Positions 1-7,225 of a stretch of DNA of 41,300 bases are shown here, piece by piece. A model generated the notes under the pieces. The model searched no databases and was not told the origin of the DNA. It saw only the letters and a list, made by a program, of their open reading frames with translations. The stretch is from the NCBI GenBank assembly GCA_964541525.1, contig CAZIQF010000012.1, positions 1 to 41,300 of the forward strand. The letters are read 5' to 3'. Position 1 is the stretch's first letter, and the number at the start of each line of letters is the position of its first letter. This DNA comes from UBA1737 sp964541525 (GTDB taxonomy: Bacteria > Bacillota_I > Bacilli_A > ML615J-28 > CAG-313). The position numbers were made by a program, and so were the translations under genes.

Positions 1-81
1 TATTTTGTAAAATTCATAAGTTAACATTTTTGAATATATCATATGTTAATCATAAATAAAAAATCTTTTTTAGAATTTTAC

Positions 82-110
82 TTGAAATAAAATTAAAAAT
101 ACTGTATAAT
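82..110 (+). promoter_or_regulatory. Sigma-A promoter of mgtC
   Basis: TTGAAA at 82-87 and TATAAT at 105-110 are separated by exactly 17 bases, close to the sigma-A consensus. Transcription should begin near 117, leaving a leader of about 50 bases before the AGGGAGGA ribosome site at 153-160. Confidence 0.85.
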
Positions 111-168
111 ATAGCCAATTAGAAACATTGATATTTAATGATAAAAATGATTAGGGAGGATTTACAAT

Positions 169-870
169 ATGCATGATATTTGGCAAAGATTTGTAGAAAC
201 AAATATATCATTGGAACAATTGGAATATTTCATCCGAATTATTGTTGCTGCTATATGTGGTGCAATTATTGGTCTGGAAAGAAGAAAAAGATTTAAAGAC
301 GCGGGAATTAGAACACATTTGATTCTTGCCATTGGTTGTGCGGTTATTACGATTGTTTCCAAATATGCTTTTTTAGATAGCAAGTTTTTAGGCTTAAATG
401 TAGATGCAACCAGAATTGCTTCCAATATTGTTACTGGTATCGGTTTTTTAGGTGCTGGTGTGATCTTTGTTAAGAGTGGTTCGGTTAGAGGTCTAACTAC
501 TGCAGCTGGTATTTGGACAACTGCTGCGATTGGTATGGCGATTGGTGCTGGCTTTTACTTAATTGGTATTGCGACAACAATCCTTGTATTATTAATTCAA
601 ATTATTTTGTATAAACTTGTTCCAACACTTGAATCAATTGAAATTGCTGAATTAATTGTTAAAGCTAAACGCAGTGAGCAAATTTTAAAGGTTGTTCAAG
701 AAGAATTAAAAAAACAGAATGTTTTTGTAATTAGTATGAAAGTTAAAAAAACTGAAAATGAAGTTGAAATGCGTTTTGGTGTTAAGGTTCATAAGAATCA
801 TTCTCTTCAAGCGTTACTTGAATTTCTATCATCAAACGACGAAATAATCGAAATATCAACAAATTTCTAA
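169..870 (+). CDS. mgtC: MgtC/SapB family membrane protein
   Basis: This 233-residue inner-membrane protein belongs to the MgtC/SapB family, known from other bacteria for roles in Mg2+ homeostasis and control of the F-type ATPase; the precise role here is not shown. The N-terminal two thirds are hydrophobic helices carrying the family motifs GLERR (about residues 35-39), AGIRTH (45-50), GIGFLGAGVI (90-99) and VRGLTTAAGIW (105-115). The last 75 or so residues are a soluble, ACT-like alpha/beta tail, as in the longer family members. The ATG at 169 follows AGGGAGGA by 8 bases. It has its own promoter and terminator, so it is probably monocistronic. No Mg2+-sensing leader structure was recognised. 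Confidence 0.9.
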   Translation: MHDIWQRFVETNISLEQLEYFIRIIVAAICGAIIGLERRKRFKDAGIRTHLILAIGCAVITIVSKYAFLDSKFLGLNVDATRIASNIVTGIGFLGAGVIFVKSGSVRGLTTAAGIWTTAAIGMAIGAGFYLIGIATTILVLLIQIILYKLVPTLESIEIAELIVKAKRSEQILKVVQEELKKQNVFVISMKVKKTENEVEMRFGVKVHKNHSLQALLEFLSSNDEIIEISTNF

Positions 871-888
871 ATTTTGTCGAAAGAAAAC

Positions 889-915
889 AAGGTACAAGAT
901 TTTGTGCCTTTTTTT
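889..915 (+). terminator. Rho-independent terminator of mgtC
   Basis: AAGGTACAA (889-897) pairs with TTGTGCCTT (902-910) around a four-base loop, with one G-U pair, and is followed by a T run. The next gene's promoter begins immediately after it. Confidence 0.8.
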
Positions 916-920
916 GTTTG

Positions 921-929
921 TGTTATAAT
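921..929 (+). promoter_or_regulatory. Extended -10 promoter of the TIR-like gene
   Basis: TGTTATAAT at 921-929 is an extended -10 element (TGN plus TATAAT). No good -35 is visible because the upstream bases are the mgtC terminator stem and T run. The GGGGGGA ribosome site at 939-945 lies just downstream, so the leader is only a few bases long before the site. Confidence 0.55.
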
Positions 930-950
930 TAAAAAAATGGGGGGATTTTT

Positions 951-2306
951 TTGGGAAGGAATTTCAAAACAGATGTAATCATTTTAACTGATATTAAAGA
1001 CCTAAAACTAGCTAATAAGATCAAAGCATATTTGGAAAAAGAAGCATATATTGTTATGATTAATTTAAAATTTAGTAGCGAGTGTAAAAAAAGTTTATTA
1101 AACACAAGTGATATTATTATTTTATTAAGTGATGACTTAATTAATAATTATGACTTTTTTGAAATCTTAGATTGGATTTTATGTTTAAAACGAAGATATT
1201 TAATTCTTAAAACCTCAACAGTTGATTTAAGTGATTTTAACTTATTTTTACCTTTATCCAAAAATTTAAAATTCACAAGTATTGATTTAACTAGTCCGAC
1301 CTTTTTTGAAGAAATAATTGTTTTACTTCATAGTTATCAAGAACGATATCTATTAAAAATTAATTGTTTTGATCGACAAAAGATGGAAGATGAACATTGT
1401 TTATTATTTTTAATATATCTAATTCGACTAAAAATATATAAATATTATCAAATTAGGATGCTAATTAATATCAGTATGAGTGAATATTTTCAGTACTTAA
1501 AATTATTTCGCAAACTTTTAATTATCCAGAAGATTAATCATCAAGTTATAATTATGAAAGAAGAAGTATTTAGACAACTATTTGGTCATTATTATAATCG
1601 ATGTTTGATTAAGGATTTAAAATATGATAATTTATCAAACATTTTTAAGCAACTATTTTTAAAAGTAGATAAGATTATTCATATTCTAAAAAATGTATCT
1701 AAAGCGGATTTTAATGATTACTTTGAACAAATTTATTATGGCTATTTACATCATACAGTTGTTAGTAACCAATTATTTGATGTCTTTAAGCTGATTAAAC
1801 TTATAGATTGTTGGGATAACAGTTTTAGTTTTAATCTACCAATTAAGGATGTAATTAGAGTCAAGACTTTTATTAAAAATAGCTTTATTATAAAAAATGA
1901 TAATCGCTTAAGTTTGCAAAATATTTACATTAATGGTCTAAATAGTGATTTAAAAGTTAGTAGTTTTAAGTTATATCATGAAATGTTAATAGGTAACGTT
2001 AGTCTTGCAATGTCGGATTCGACATTAATGATTAATTTGGTTAGTAAGGATTCTGTTTACAATCCCACTTTTTTAAATAAAATTCATTTAGGTTTAAATC
2101 GAGAGATGAAAATGCTTTTTATCTATTTAGATCGTTGTGAATTTAGTTTAGAGATGCAATATTTAATAAAAGATTATCCAGATATTTGTTTTTGGGCATA
2201 TCATACGATTGATGTCTTTTTTGTTAAATATTATCAACTAATTAATGAAACCATCAAGCAAGAACTATTAGTTAATCATAGAGGGGGATACGTTGAACTA
2301 AAATAG
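951..2306 (+). CDS. Divergent TIR-fold protein of unknown function
   Basis: I do not recognise this 451-residue protein as a named family. Residues 7-128 show the alternating strand/helix order of a TIR domain: strand DVIILTD (8-14), a Leu-rich helix (17-31), strand IVMINL (34-39), helix, strand SDIIILLS (53-60), then a helix with Glu71 in the context NNYDFFE. That Glu sits where TIR NADases carry their catalytic Glu in the S-x-W-C-x-x-E pattern, although the Ser and Trp are replaced by Asn and Tyr. The BB loop is short and lacks the usual Gly. Residues 135-451 are rich in Ile, Leu, Phe, Tyr and Asn, mostly helical, with no recognised motif and no clear membrane segment. The start is TTG at 951, 5 bases after GGGGGGA; the ATG at 937 is out of frame and stops quickly. 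NAD cleavage or a signalling role is inference. Confidence 0.6.
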   Translation: MGRNFKTDVIILTDIKDLKLANKIKAYLEKEAYIVMINLKFSSECKKSLLNTSDIIILLSDDLINNYDFFEILDWILCLKRRYLILKTSTVDLSDFNLFLPLSKNLKFTSIDLTSPTFFEEIIVLLHSYQERYLLKINCFDRQKMEDEHCLLFLIYLIRLKIYKYYQIRMLINISMSEYFQYLKLFRKLLIIQKINHQVIIMKEEVFRQLFGHYYNRCLIKDLKYDNLSNIFKQLFLKVDKIIHILKNVSKADFNDYFEQIYYGYLHHTVVSNQLFDVFKLIKLIDCWDNSFSFNLPIKDVIRVKTFIKNSFIIKNDNRLSLQNIYINGLNSDLKVSSFKLYHEMLIGNVSLAMSDSTLMINLVSKDSVYNPTFLNKIHLGLNREMKMLFIYLDRCEFSLEMQYLIKDYPDICFWAYHTIDVFFVKYYQLINETIKQELLVNHRGGYVELK

Positions 2307-2316
2307 TTAAAATAAA

Positions 2317-2343
2317 AATAACCAAACATTAAGTTTGATTATT
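2317..2343 (-). terminator. Probable weak terminator of pfp
   Basis: AATAACCAAAC (2317-2327) pairs with GTTTGATTATT (2333-2343) with one mismatch. On the minus strand a T-rich tract follows (complement of 2304-2316). The hairpin overlaps the pfp stop codon and lies between two convergent genes. Confidence 0.4.
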
Positions 2344-3535
2344 TGATTTGGGCGTAGATTGGTAAACCATCTTTAAATTTTGGTCTTGATTCACCTTTGA
2401 TTAGTGGTAGTGCGTAATTAAGATATTCATCACTAATCTGATTGTTATTAATAATCCAATTATTGGGGAATGGTTTGACGTGATTAGCAACTTTATCTAA
2501 TGGTTCTAATGCATATTTAATTTGATAAGGAATGATTCTTTGCAAAGTGACCATCATTCCGGTTTTATTTTTTAGGGCTTGTTTAACACCAAAACTACCA
2601 CACTTATAGGCTTCTTTAACATCGGTTAAGGATGCAAGATGAGCAGCACAGCGTTGAGGAAGATTTAATTCGATTGCTCGTACAGGCAGATGTAGTTCTT
2701 TCGCAACAATATCCGATAATCTTCCTGCTACTCCGCCTAATTGAATATGACCAAATGAATCATCTTCACTATCATGTTGATAATTTACTATGTAATTTCC
2801 TGTTTGATCTTTAATTCCTTCTGATACGGCAATTAGTACCTTATGATTTAGTTCATATCTTGCTTTGACATCACTTAAAAATTGATTTAGATTAAAGGGA
2901 ACTTCGGGTAAATAGATAAAATCAGGACCATTATGGTTGATATTAGCAAGATGAGTTGAAGCTGTTAACCATCCAGCATCACGCCCCATAATTTCAACAA
3001 TACTTACACGTCCTTTTTCATAAACATTAGTATCATGATAAATTTCACTAATTGTCGCTGCCACGATTTTACAAGCTGAACCATATCCGGGGGTATGATC
3101 AGTTGCAACCAAATCGTTATCGATGGTTTTTGGTAGCCCGATAACAGAACATTGATAATTTACATTTTTAAAGAATTGGCTAATCTTAAAACAAGTATCC
3201 ATTGAATCATTGCCACCAATATAGAAAAAATATCTAATATCATATTTTTGAAAAATATGCAGTAATTTTTCATAAATTTCTTGATCTTCCGGATAATTTT
3301 TGATTCGAAATCGGATTGAACCTAAAATAGCTCCTGGTGTTGTTTCCCAGTGTTCTAGATTTGAATGGTGATCAATCTTAATGAATGTTTCATTTAAGAT
3401 TCCCTTAATACCATGAAGAGCTCCATAGATATTGGTAATTGTTTCATGTTTTAATGCTTCTTTTAAAACACCAGTTAAAGTAGAATTAATAACAGCGGTA
3501 GGTCCACCAGATTGTCCAACTAATAGCGATCCCAT
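2339..3535 (-). CDS. pfp: Pyrophosphate--fructose 6-phosphate 1-phosphotransferase (PPi-PFK)
   Basis: This 398-residue protein phosphorylates fructose 6-phosphate in glycolysis. The sequence points to pyrophosphate rather than ATP as donor. The donor-site motif is GGNDS (107-111), with Asp110 where ATP enzymes have Gly, and the next motif is PKTIDND (135-141), with Lys136 where ATP enzymes have Gly (PGTIDND). These two substitutions are the established PPi-PFK signature. Asp139 corresponds to the catalytic Asp, and MGRDAGWL (183-190) is the family motif for the sugar-phosphate site. The N-terminal GQSGGPTAVIN loop is intact. ATG at 3535-3533 is preceded by AAGGAG at 3546-3541. It has its own consensus promoter and is transcribed divergently from spoIIGA. 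A reversible PPi-dependent step fits an anaerobic fermenter. Catalogues often label this group simply 6-phosphofructokinase. Confidence 0.9.
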   Translation of the reverse strand: MGSLLVGQSGGPTAVINSTLTGVLKEALKHETITNIYGALHGIKGILNETFIKIDHHSNLEHWETTPGAILGSIRFRIKNYPEDQEIYEKLLHIFQKYDIRYFFYIGGNDSMDTCFKISQFFKNVNYQCSVIGLPKTIDNDLVATDHTPGYGSACKIVAATISEIYHDTNVYEKGRVSIVEIMGRDAGWLTASTHLANINHNGPDFIYLPEVPFNLNQFLSDVKARYELNHKVLIAVSEGIKDQTGNYIVNYQHDSEDDSFGHIQLGGVAGRLSDIVAKELHLPVRAIELNLPQRCAAHLASLTDVKEAYKCGSFGVKQALKNKTGMMVTLQRIIPYQIKYALEPLDKVANHVKPFPNNWIINNNQISDEYLNYALPLIKGESRPKFKDGLPIYAQIK

Positions 3536-3563
3536 ATATACTCCTTTATTTTAATATATATAT

Positions 3564-3592
3564 AGTATAAATGATGTTTAATTTTTTTTCAA
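3564..3592 (-). promoter_or_regulatory. Sigma-A promoter of pfp
   Basis: Read on the minus strand, TTGAAA (3592-3587) and TATACT (3569-3564) are separated by 17 bases. The ribosome site AAGGAG lies at 3546-3541. Confidence 0.8.
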
Positions 3593-3610
3593 GTTAAATC
3601 TATTTCTTTT

Positions 3611-3643
3611 TTGACAAAATATTGAATCATAAAACTATATACT
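3611..3643 (+). promoter_or_regulatory. Widely spaced spoIIG-type promoter
   Basis: A perfect -35 TTGACA (3611-3616) is followed by TATACT (3638-3643) after 21 bases; no good -10 lies at 17-18 bases. In Bacillus subtilis the spoIIG promoter also has an over-long spacer (22 bases) and is rescued by phosphorylated Spo0A. The -35 region (TTTTGACAAAA) is one base from a Spo0A box (TGTCGAA/TTCGACA). Spo0A control is inference. Confidence 0.5.
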
Positions 3644-3662
3644 AATATCGGTGATGAAAATA

Positions 3663-4355
3663 ATGGTAATTTATTTAGATTTAGTAATTCTTTCTACGAT
3701 TTTAGTTAATATATTAATCATTGAAGGTATCGAAAGTATTTTTCGGGAACGGTTGAGAATTATAAGAGTAATAATTTCTTCATTATTATCGGTAGCATTA
3801 CTTGGACTTTATTTATTACCTATTGGTAAGATTACTTGGATTAGATATCTTTTAGGGATTCCGATTGCGTTAACAGCATTTCCCAAAGGTAAGTTAACTA
3901 AGGTTATTATGCAGGTTGTTTTTTATTATTTACTACACTTAGCCTTAATTGGAACATTAGAAATTTTTAAGATTAGAAGTTTGAGTTTCTTAATAATTTC
4001 GACTATTCTAGTAATCGGTATGGGGATGATCACAGCTTTTCGTGCAAATGAAGATTTAGAAGTTAAGATTGGTAAGAAGATTTATAGAGCAATCTATGAT
4101 TCAGGTAATTCGAGTTATTACTTGCACGTTCCCGTCATTTATTTAGATTTAAAGTATTATAGTAATGAATATCATCAAATTGGGGAAATGGTAGTAAATC
4201 ATCTTCATGGTAGTAGTTTAATTGCTGTCTATCAAGGCCCAGAGATTTTAGTTAATCATCATAAAATCCTAGTTTATTATGCTTTTACAACTTTAGATGA
4301 ATACGATTTAATTTTACATAAAGATATTGGAGGTAACAGATGTTTAAATTATTAA
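3663..4355 (+). CDS. spoIIGA: Sigma-E processing membrane peptidase SpoIIGA
   Basis: SpoIIGA is the aspartic protease in the sporulation septum that removes the pro-sequence of sigma-E in the mother cell. With the start at ATG 3663 the protein has 230 residues. Residues 1 to about 125 are five predicted membrane helices; the soluble C-terminal part carries IYDSGNSSYY, whose DSGN (Asp146) matches the catalytic Asp motif of SpoIIGA. At about 230 residues it is clearly shorter than the 309-residue B. subtilis enzyme, mainly in the protease domain. I prefer ATG 3663 over GTG 3651 or ATG 3654 because GGTGAT at 3650-3655 then sits 7 bases upstream as the ribosome site. It overlaps sigE by 16 bases, the usual spoIIGA-sigE order, which supports the call despite low sequence conservation. 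Confidence 0.85.
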   Translation: MVIYLDLVILSTILVNILIIEGIESIFRERLRIIRVIISSLLSVALLGLYLLPIGKITWIRYLLGIPIALTAFPKGKLTKVIMQVVFYYLLHLALIGTLEIFKIRSLSFLIISTILVIGMGMITAFRANEDLEVKIGKKIYRAIYDSGNSSYYLHVPVIYLDLKYYSNEYHQIGEMVVNHLHGSSLIAVYQGPEILVNHHKILVYYAFTTLDEYDLILHKDIGGNRCLNY

Positions 4356-5050
4356 AAAAATTATTAGAAAAACTATTTCTTAACAAACATAATTATTGTT
4401 ATTATATGAATAGTTCCAACGTTCTACCACCACCACTTTCTGAAGATGAAGAGCGGGAACTATTGGAAAAGGTAAAAATTGGCGATATTGAAGCTCGTAA
4501 TACTTTAATTATTCATAATTTAAGATTAGTGGTGTTTATTTCAAAAAAATTTGAATCAACTAAAATCCCTTTAGATGATTTAGTTAGTATTGGTACACTA
4601 GGTTTAATCAAAGGTGTTCAAACTTTTAAAATGGATAAGAATATTAAACTTGCTACTTATGCATCTCGTTGTATTGAAAATGAGATTTTAATGTATCTAA
4701 GAAAAACCCAAAAATCTCGAAATGATTTTTCTCTAGATGAAGTTTTAAGTGTCGATGGCGATGGTAATGAAATGGTATTAGCGGATATTTTAGCATCCTC
4801 GGAGGATCTATCTTTAACAAAATTAACAGAAGAAGAAGATTTAGAAAATCTATATTACGCTTTAAATAAACTATCGAAACGCGAAAGAGAAATTATGATT
4901 ATGCGTTTTGGTTTGTTTGGCGAACCAGAATTAACGCAAAAAGAAGTTGCAGTAAAATTAGGAATATCTCAATCATATATTTCTCGACTAGAAAAAAGAA
5001 TTTTAGATAAAATGCGTACCTTTATTGAAGAAAGAATCAAAGTTGCTTAA
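4340..5050 (+). CDS. sigE: Sporulation sigma factor sigma-E precursor
   Basis: This 236-residue pro-sigma factor directs early mother-cell transcription in sporulation. The first 20 or so residues are a basic, amphipathic pro-sequence. By alignment with B. subtilis, processing should fall between Tyr21 and Tyr22, eight residues before the PPP of VLPPPLSEDEE, exactly the B. subtilis spacing. Region 2 contains NLRLVVFISKKFE and LATYASRCIENEILMYLR; region 4 contains the helix-turn-helix TQKEVAVKLGISQSYISRLE. The ATG at 4340 lies inside the end of spoIIGA, with GGAGGT at 4329-4334, so the two genes are co-translated. The pro-sequence is about six residues shorter than in B. subtilis. Confidence 0.95.
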   Translation: MFKLLKKLLEKLFLNKHNYCYYMNSSNVLPPPLSEDEERELLEKVKIGDIEARNTLIIHNLRLVVFISKKFESTKIPLDDLVSIGTLGLIKGVQTFKMDKNIKLATYASRCIENEILMYLRKTQKSRNDFSLDEVLSVDGDGNEMVLADILASSEDLSLTKLTEEEDLENLYYALNKLSKREREIMIMRFGLFGEPELTQKEVAVKLGISQSYISRLEKRILDKMRTFIEERIKVA

Positions 5051-5069
5051 AAAAATTTTTTAATTCACT

Positions 5070-5099
5070 GCATAAAAATGAGGTTTTTTTCGCATAATC
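5070..5099 (+). promoter_or_regulatory. Possible forespore (sigma-F/sigma-G) promoter of sigG
   Basis: GCATA (5070-5074) and CATAATC (5093-5099) are separated by 18 bases and match the sigma-G consensus (GHATR, 17-18 bases, CATNHTA) at all but one position. Sigma-F promoters share the -35. The expected transcript start near 5105-5107 would fall at the edge of the GGAGGG ribosome site, which weakens the call. Confidence 0.45.
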
Positions 5100-5116
5100 T
5101 ATGTGGAGGGATAGAT

Positions 5117-5887
5117 ATGCGAAATAAAGTTGAAATAACTGGAATTAATACTTCAATGCTTAATACCATTCCACAAGAAGAAGTAATGGAGTTAATTAAA
5201 AAAAGTCAAAGTGGAGATAAGGAAGCTCGTGATTACCTAGTAGAAGGTAATATTAAATTGATTTTAAGTGTCATCAAAAAATTTAATAATCGTTGTGAAA
5301 ACTTAGATGATTTATTCCAAGTTGGTTCTATCGGATTACTTAAGGCTATTGATAATTTTGATTTTTCTCATGGGGTTAAATTTTCTACTTATGCTGTGCC
5401 GATGATTATCGGGGAAATCAGACGGTATTTACGCGATAATTCAAAAATTAGAGTATCAAGATCCTTAAAAGATATTGCCTACAAGGCGTTACAATATAAA
5501 GAAAAAATAGCTCAAGAAAAAGGTCAAGAACCAGCAATAGAAGAAATTGCTAAAATGCTAGGTGTCGATGAAATTGATATTATTATGGCGATGGAAGCAA
5601 TTCAAGAACCAGTATCAATTTATACACCAATTTATTCAAGTGGTGGTGATGAAATTTATTTAATGGATCAAATTGCTGATGAAGAATATGATGAAAATAA
5701 ACGAATTAATCAAATGATTATTGAAGAAGGAATTAAAAAACTTAACCCAAGATTAAAAAATATTATTTATCAAAGATATTATGAAAATAAAACACAAGTA
5801 GAAATTGCTGCAGAATTAGGCATTTCACAAGCACAAGTATCAAGATTAGAGAAAAGTGCCTTAAAAACAATTATGAATGAAAATTAA
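5117..5887 (+). CDS. sigG: Sporulation sigma factor sigma-G
   Basis: Sigma-G drives late forespore transcription. With the start at ATG 5117 the protein has 256 residues, close to the 260 of B. subtilis. The opening RNKVEITGINTS matches the diagnostic sigma-G N-terminus (RNKVEICGVDTS). Region 2 has DDLFQVGSIGLLKAIDNFDF and KFSTYAVPMIIGEIRRYLRD, nearly identical to B. subtilis, and region 4 ends in AAELGISQAQVSRLEK. I reject the in-frame start at 5078: GGAGGG at 5105-5110 precedes 5117, and the homologous N-terminus begins there. The gene directly follows sigE, as in most spore formers, and ends in a strong terminator. Confidence 0.95.
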   Translation: MRNKVEITGINTSMLNTIPQEEVMELIKKSQSGDKEARDYLVEGNIKLILSVIKKFNNRCENLDDLFQVGSIGLLKAIDNFDFSHGVKFSTYAVPMIIGEIRRYLRDNSKIRVSRSLKDIAYKALQYKEKIAQEKGQEPAIEEIAKMLGVDEIDIIMAMEAIQEPVSIYTPIYSSGGDEIYLMDQIADEEYDENKRINQMIIEEGIKKLNPRLKNIIYQRYYENKTQVEIAAELGISQAQVSRLEKSALKTIMNEN

Positions 5888-5920
5888 TGAGTATTGTATT
5901 GTTACAATATTCATTTTTTT
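5887..5920 (+). terminator. Strong terminator after sigG
   Basis: A 12-base stem, 5887-5898 with 5903-5914 (one G-U pair), has a four-base loop and a run of seven T. The -35 region of the ung promoter overlaps the stem. Confidence 0.9.
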
Positions 5921-5928
5921 GATATAAT
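5899..5928 (+). promoter_or_regulatory. Promoter of ung
   Basis: TGATATAAT (5920-5928) is an extended -10. TTGTTA at 5899-5904 could be the -35 with an 18-base spacer, but it lies within the sigG terminator. A GAGGT ribosome site follows at 5936-5940. Confidence 0.65.
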
Positions 5929-5948
5929 ATGACTTGAGGTATTAGGTT

Positions 5949-6593
5949 ATGACATGGGAACAAATAATTAAAGAAGAATCACAAAAAGAATATTATAGTC
6001 GGTTAATTATGGCAGTTAAAAGCGAATATGCATGTAAAACTATTTATCCTAAATATAATGAAATTTTTAATGCGTTAAAATTAACTCCAATTGATGAAGT
6101 AAAAGTAGTGATTATTGGTCAAGATCCATATCATACACCTGGATATGCAATGGGACTGGCTTTCTCAGTCAATGATGGAGTTGAACTTCCTAAAAGTTTA
6201 ATCAATATTTATCATGAAATTCAAAATGAATTAGGAATTAATTTTCCCAATAGTGGTAATCTAACTGCTTGGGCAAAGAAAGGAATTCTTCTATTAAACC
6301 GAATTTTAACTGTTGAACAAGGAAAACCATTATCTCATAAAAATTTAGGGTGGGAAACTTTGACAATGCGATTAATTGAAGAATTAAATAAACGTGAACA
6401 AAAGATTGTCTTTTTATTATTTGGTAAGGAAGCAAGCAGTTTGAAACAATATCTAAATAATCCTCAGCACTTAGTATTAACGACATCACATCCATCACCA
6501 CTTGGAGCATATCGTGGTTTTATTGGCAGTGGTGTCTTCAAGAAAACTTGTGAATTTTTAGGTTGTGATCGGAGGCTATGGGAATTAAAATGA
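5949..6593 (+). CDS. ung: Uracil-DNA glycosylase, family 1
   Basis: Ung removes uracil from DNA to begin base-excision repair. The 214-residue length is typical of the family. GQDPYH (57-62) holds the catalytic Asp59 water-activating motif, the following GYAMGLAFSV region lines the uracil pocket, and HPSPLGAYRGF (181-191) is the DNA-intercalation loop with catalytic His181. ATG 5949 is 8 bases after GAGGT. The stop codon TGA overlaps the ATG of the next gene (ATGA), so the two are probably translated together. The TGA stop here argues for the standard code rather than the mycoplasma code. Confidence 0.97.
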   Translation: MTWEQIIKEESQKEYYSRLIMAVKSEYACKTIYPKYNEIFNALKLTPIDEVKVVIIGQDPYHTPGYAMGLAFSVNDGVELPKSLINIYHEIQNELGINFPNSGNLTAWAKKGILLLNRILTVEQGKPLSHKNLGWETLTMRLIEELNKREQKIVFLLFGKEASSLKQYLNNPQHLVLTTSHPSPLGAYRGFIGSGVFKKTCEFLGCDRRLWELK

Positions 6594-7117
6594 AGAAAAA
6601 TCAGATTTTAAGAATTTGTTTATGTGCGATTGCAAGCAGCTTATATGTAATTTTTGATTTACTGTCAATTTCGGCTGATCCGTTAAAGATTACAATGTCA
6701 GGATTACCAATTATTGTGATTGCAGTAATATTTGGGCCAGTTGATGGAATGATTGTTGGCTTTTGTGGATCATTTTTATGTCAATTACTAAATTATGGTT
6801 TTACACCGACTACGATTTTATGGATTTTACCTGCTGTATTTCGAGGATTTTATGTTGGAATCCTTTGTAAAAAAGTTGATCTACAAGATGATTTTATTAA
6901 AGTAATTTTGATTATTGTTAGTAGTTCACTTTTTGTAACTTTATTAAATACTGGTGTGATGTGGATTGATAGTGTTATCTATGGTTATTATTCTCATGCT
7001 TATATTTTTGGTTCACTCTTATACCGAATTGCCAGTGGACTTTTAACTGGAATTGTTTATTATATTTTAACACCATTAATTGTAATTCCACTTAAAAAAA
7101 TCAAGTTTTTTAATTAA
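6590..7117 (+). CDS. ECF transporter S component, FolT-like
   Basis: This 175-residue protein has about six hydrophobic helices and the pattern of an energy-coupling-factor substrate-binding (S) subunit, which works with shared EcfA/A'/T subunits encoded elsewhere. LPIIVIAVIFGPVDGMIVGF and the segment TPTTILWILPAVFRGFYVG resemble the family annotated as folate-type S components, so folate is the best guess for the substrate, but another vitamin cannot be excluded. The start at ATG 6590 overlaps the ung stop as ATGA. An in-frame ATG at 6578 is possible but lies only 2 bases after GGAGG (6571-6575); neither spacing is ideal. No riboswitch was seen upstream, and the gene is read from the ung promoter. 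Confidence 0.65.
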   Translation: MKKNQILRICLCAIASSLYVIFDLLSISADPLKITMSGLPIIVIAVIFGPVDGMIVGFCGSFLCQLLNYGFTPTTILWILPAVFRGFYVGILCKKVDLQDDFIKVILIIVSSSLFVTLLNTGVMWIDSVIYGYYSHAYIFGSLLYRIASGLLTGIVYYILTPLIVIPLKKIKFFN

Positions 7118-7122
7118 AGGTT

Positions 7123-7151
7123 AAGATCGCTAGTTATTAGTGATCTTTTAA
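7123..7151 (+). terminator. Terminator of ung-folT
   Basis: AAGATCGCTA (7123-7132) pairs with TAGTGATCTT (7138-7147), with one G-U pair and a five-base loop, followed by a short T-rich tract. Confidence 0.75.
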
Positions 7152-7198
7152 TTTAATGGTAGCATTTGACATTATTTTATTATTATTAAAAAGCATTT

Positions 7199-7207
7199 TG
7201 TTATAAT
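7199..7207 (+). promoter_or_regulatory. Extended -10 promoter
   Basis: TGTTATAAT at 7199-7207 is an extended -10 just upstream of the GGAGG ribosome site at 7214-7218. A perfect TTGACA at 7166-7171 is 30 bases away, too far to be its partner. Confidence 0.55.
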
Positions 7208-7225
7208 TAGTATGGAGGAATGAGA

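Noticed and set aside
951..2306. Anti-phage defence island around the TIR-like gene
   Set aside because: Neighbours are mgtC, pfp and sporulation genes; no second defence component is present, so only the single protein is reported.
5048..5063. A/T palindrome after sigE as a terminator
   Set aside because: It has no G/C stem; sigG probably can also be read from upstream.
5078..5116. Upstream in-frame start for sigG
   Set aside because: The ribosome site GGAGGG lies after it, and the conserved N-terminus begins at 5117.
7166..7171. Perfect TTGACA as -35 of the Fmt-like gene
   Set aside because: It is 30 bases from the TATAAT at 7202-7207, far beyond usable spacing.
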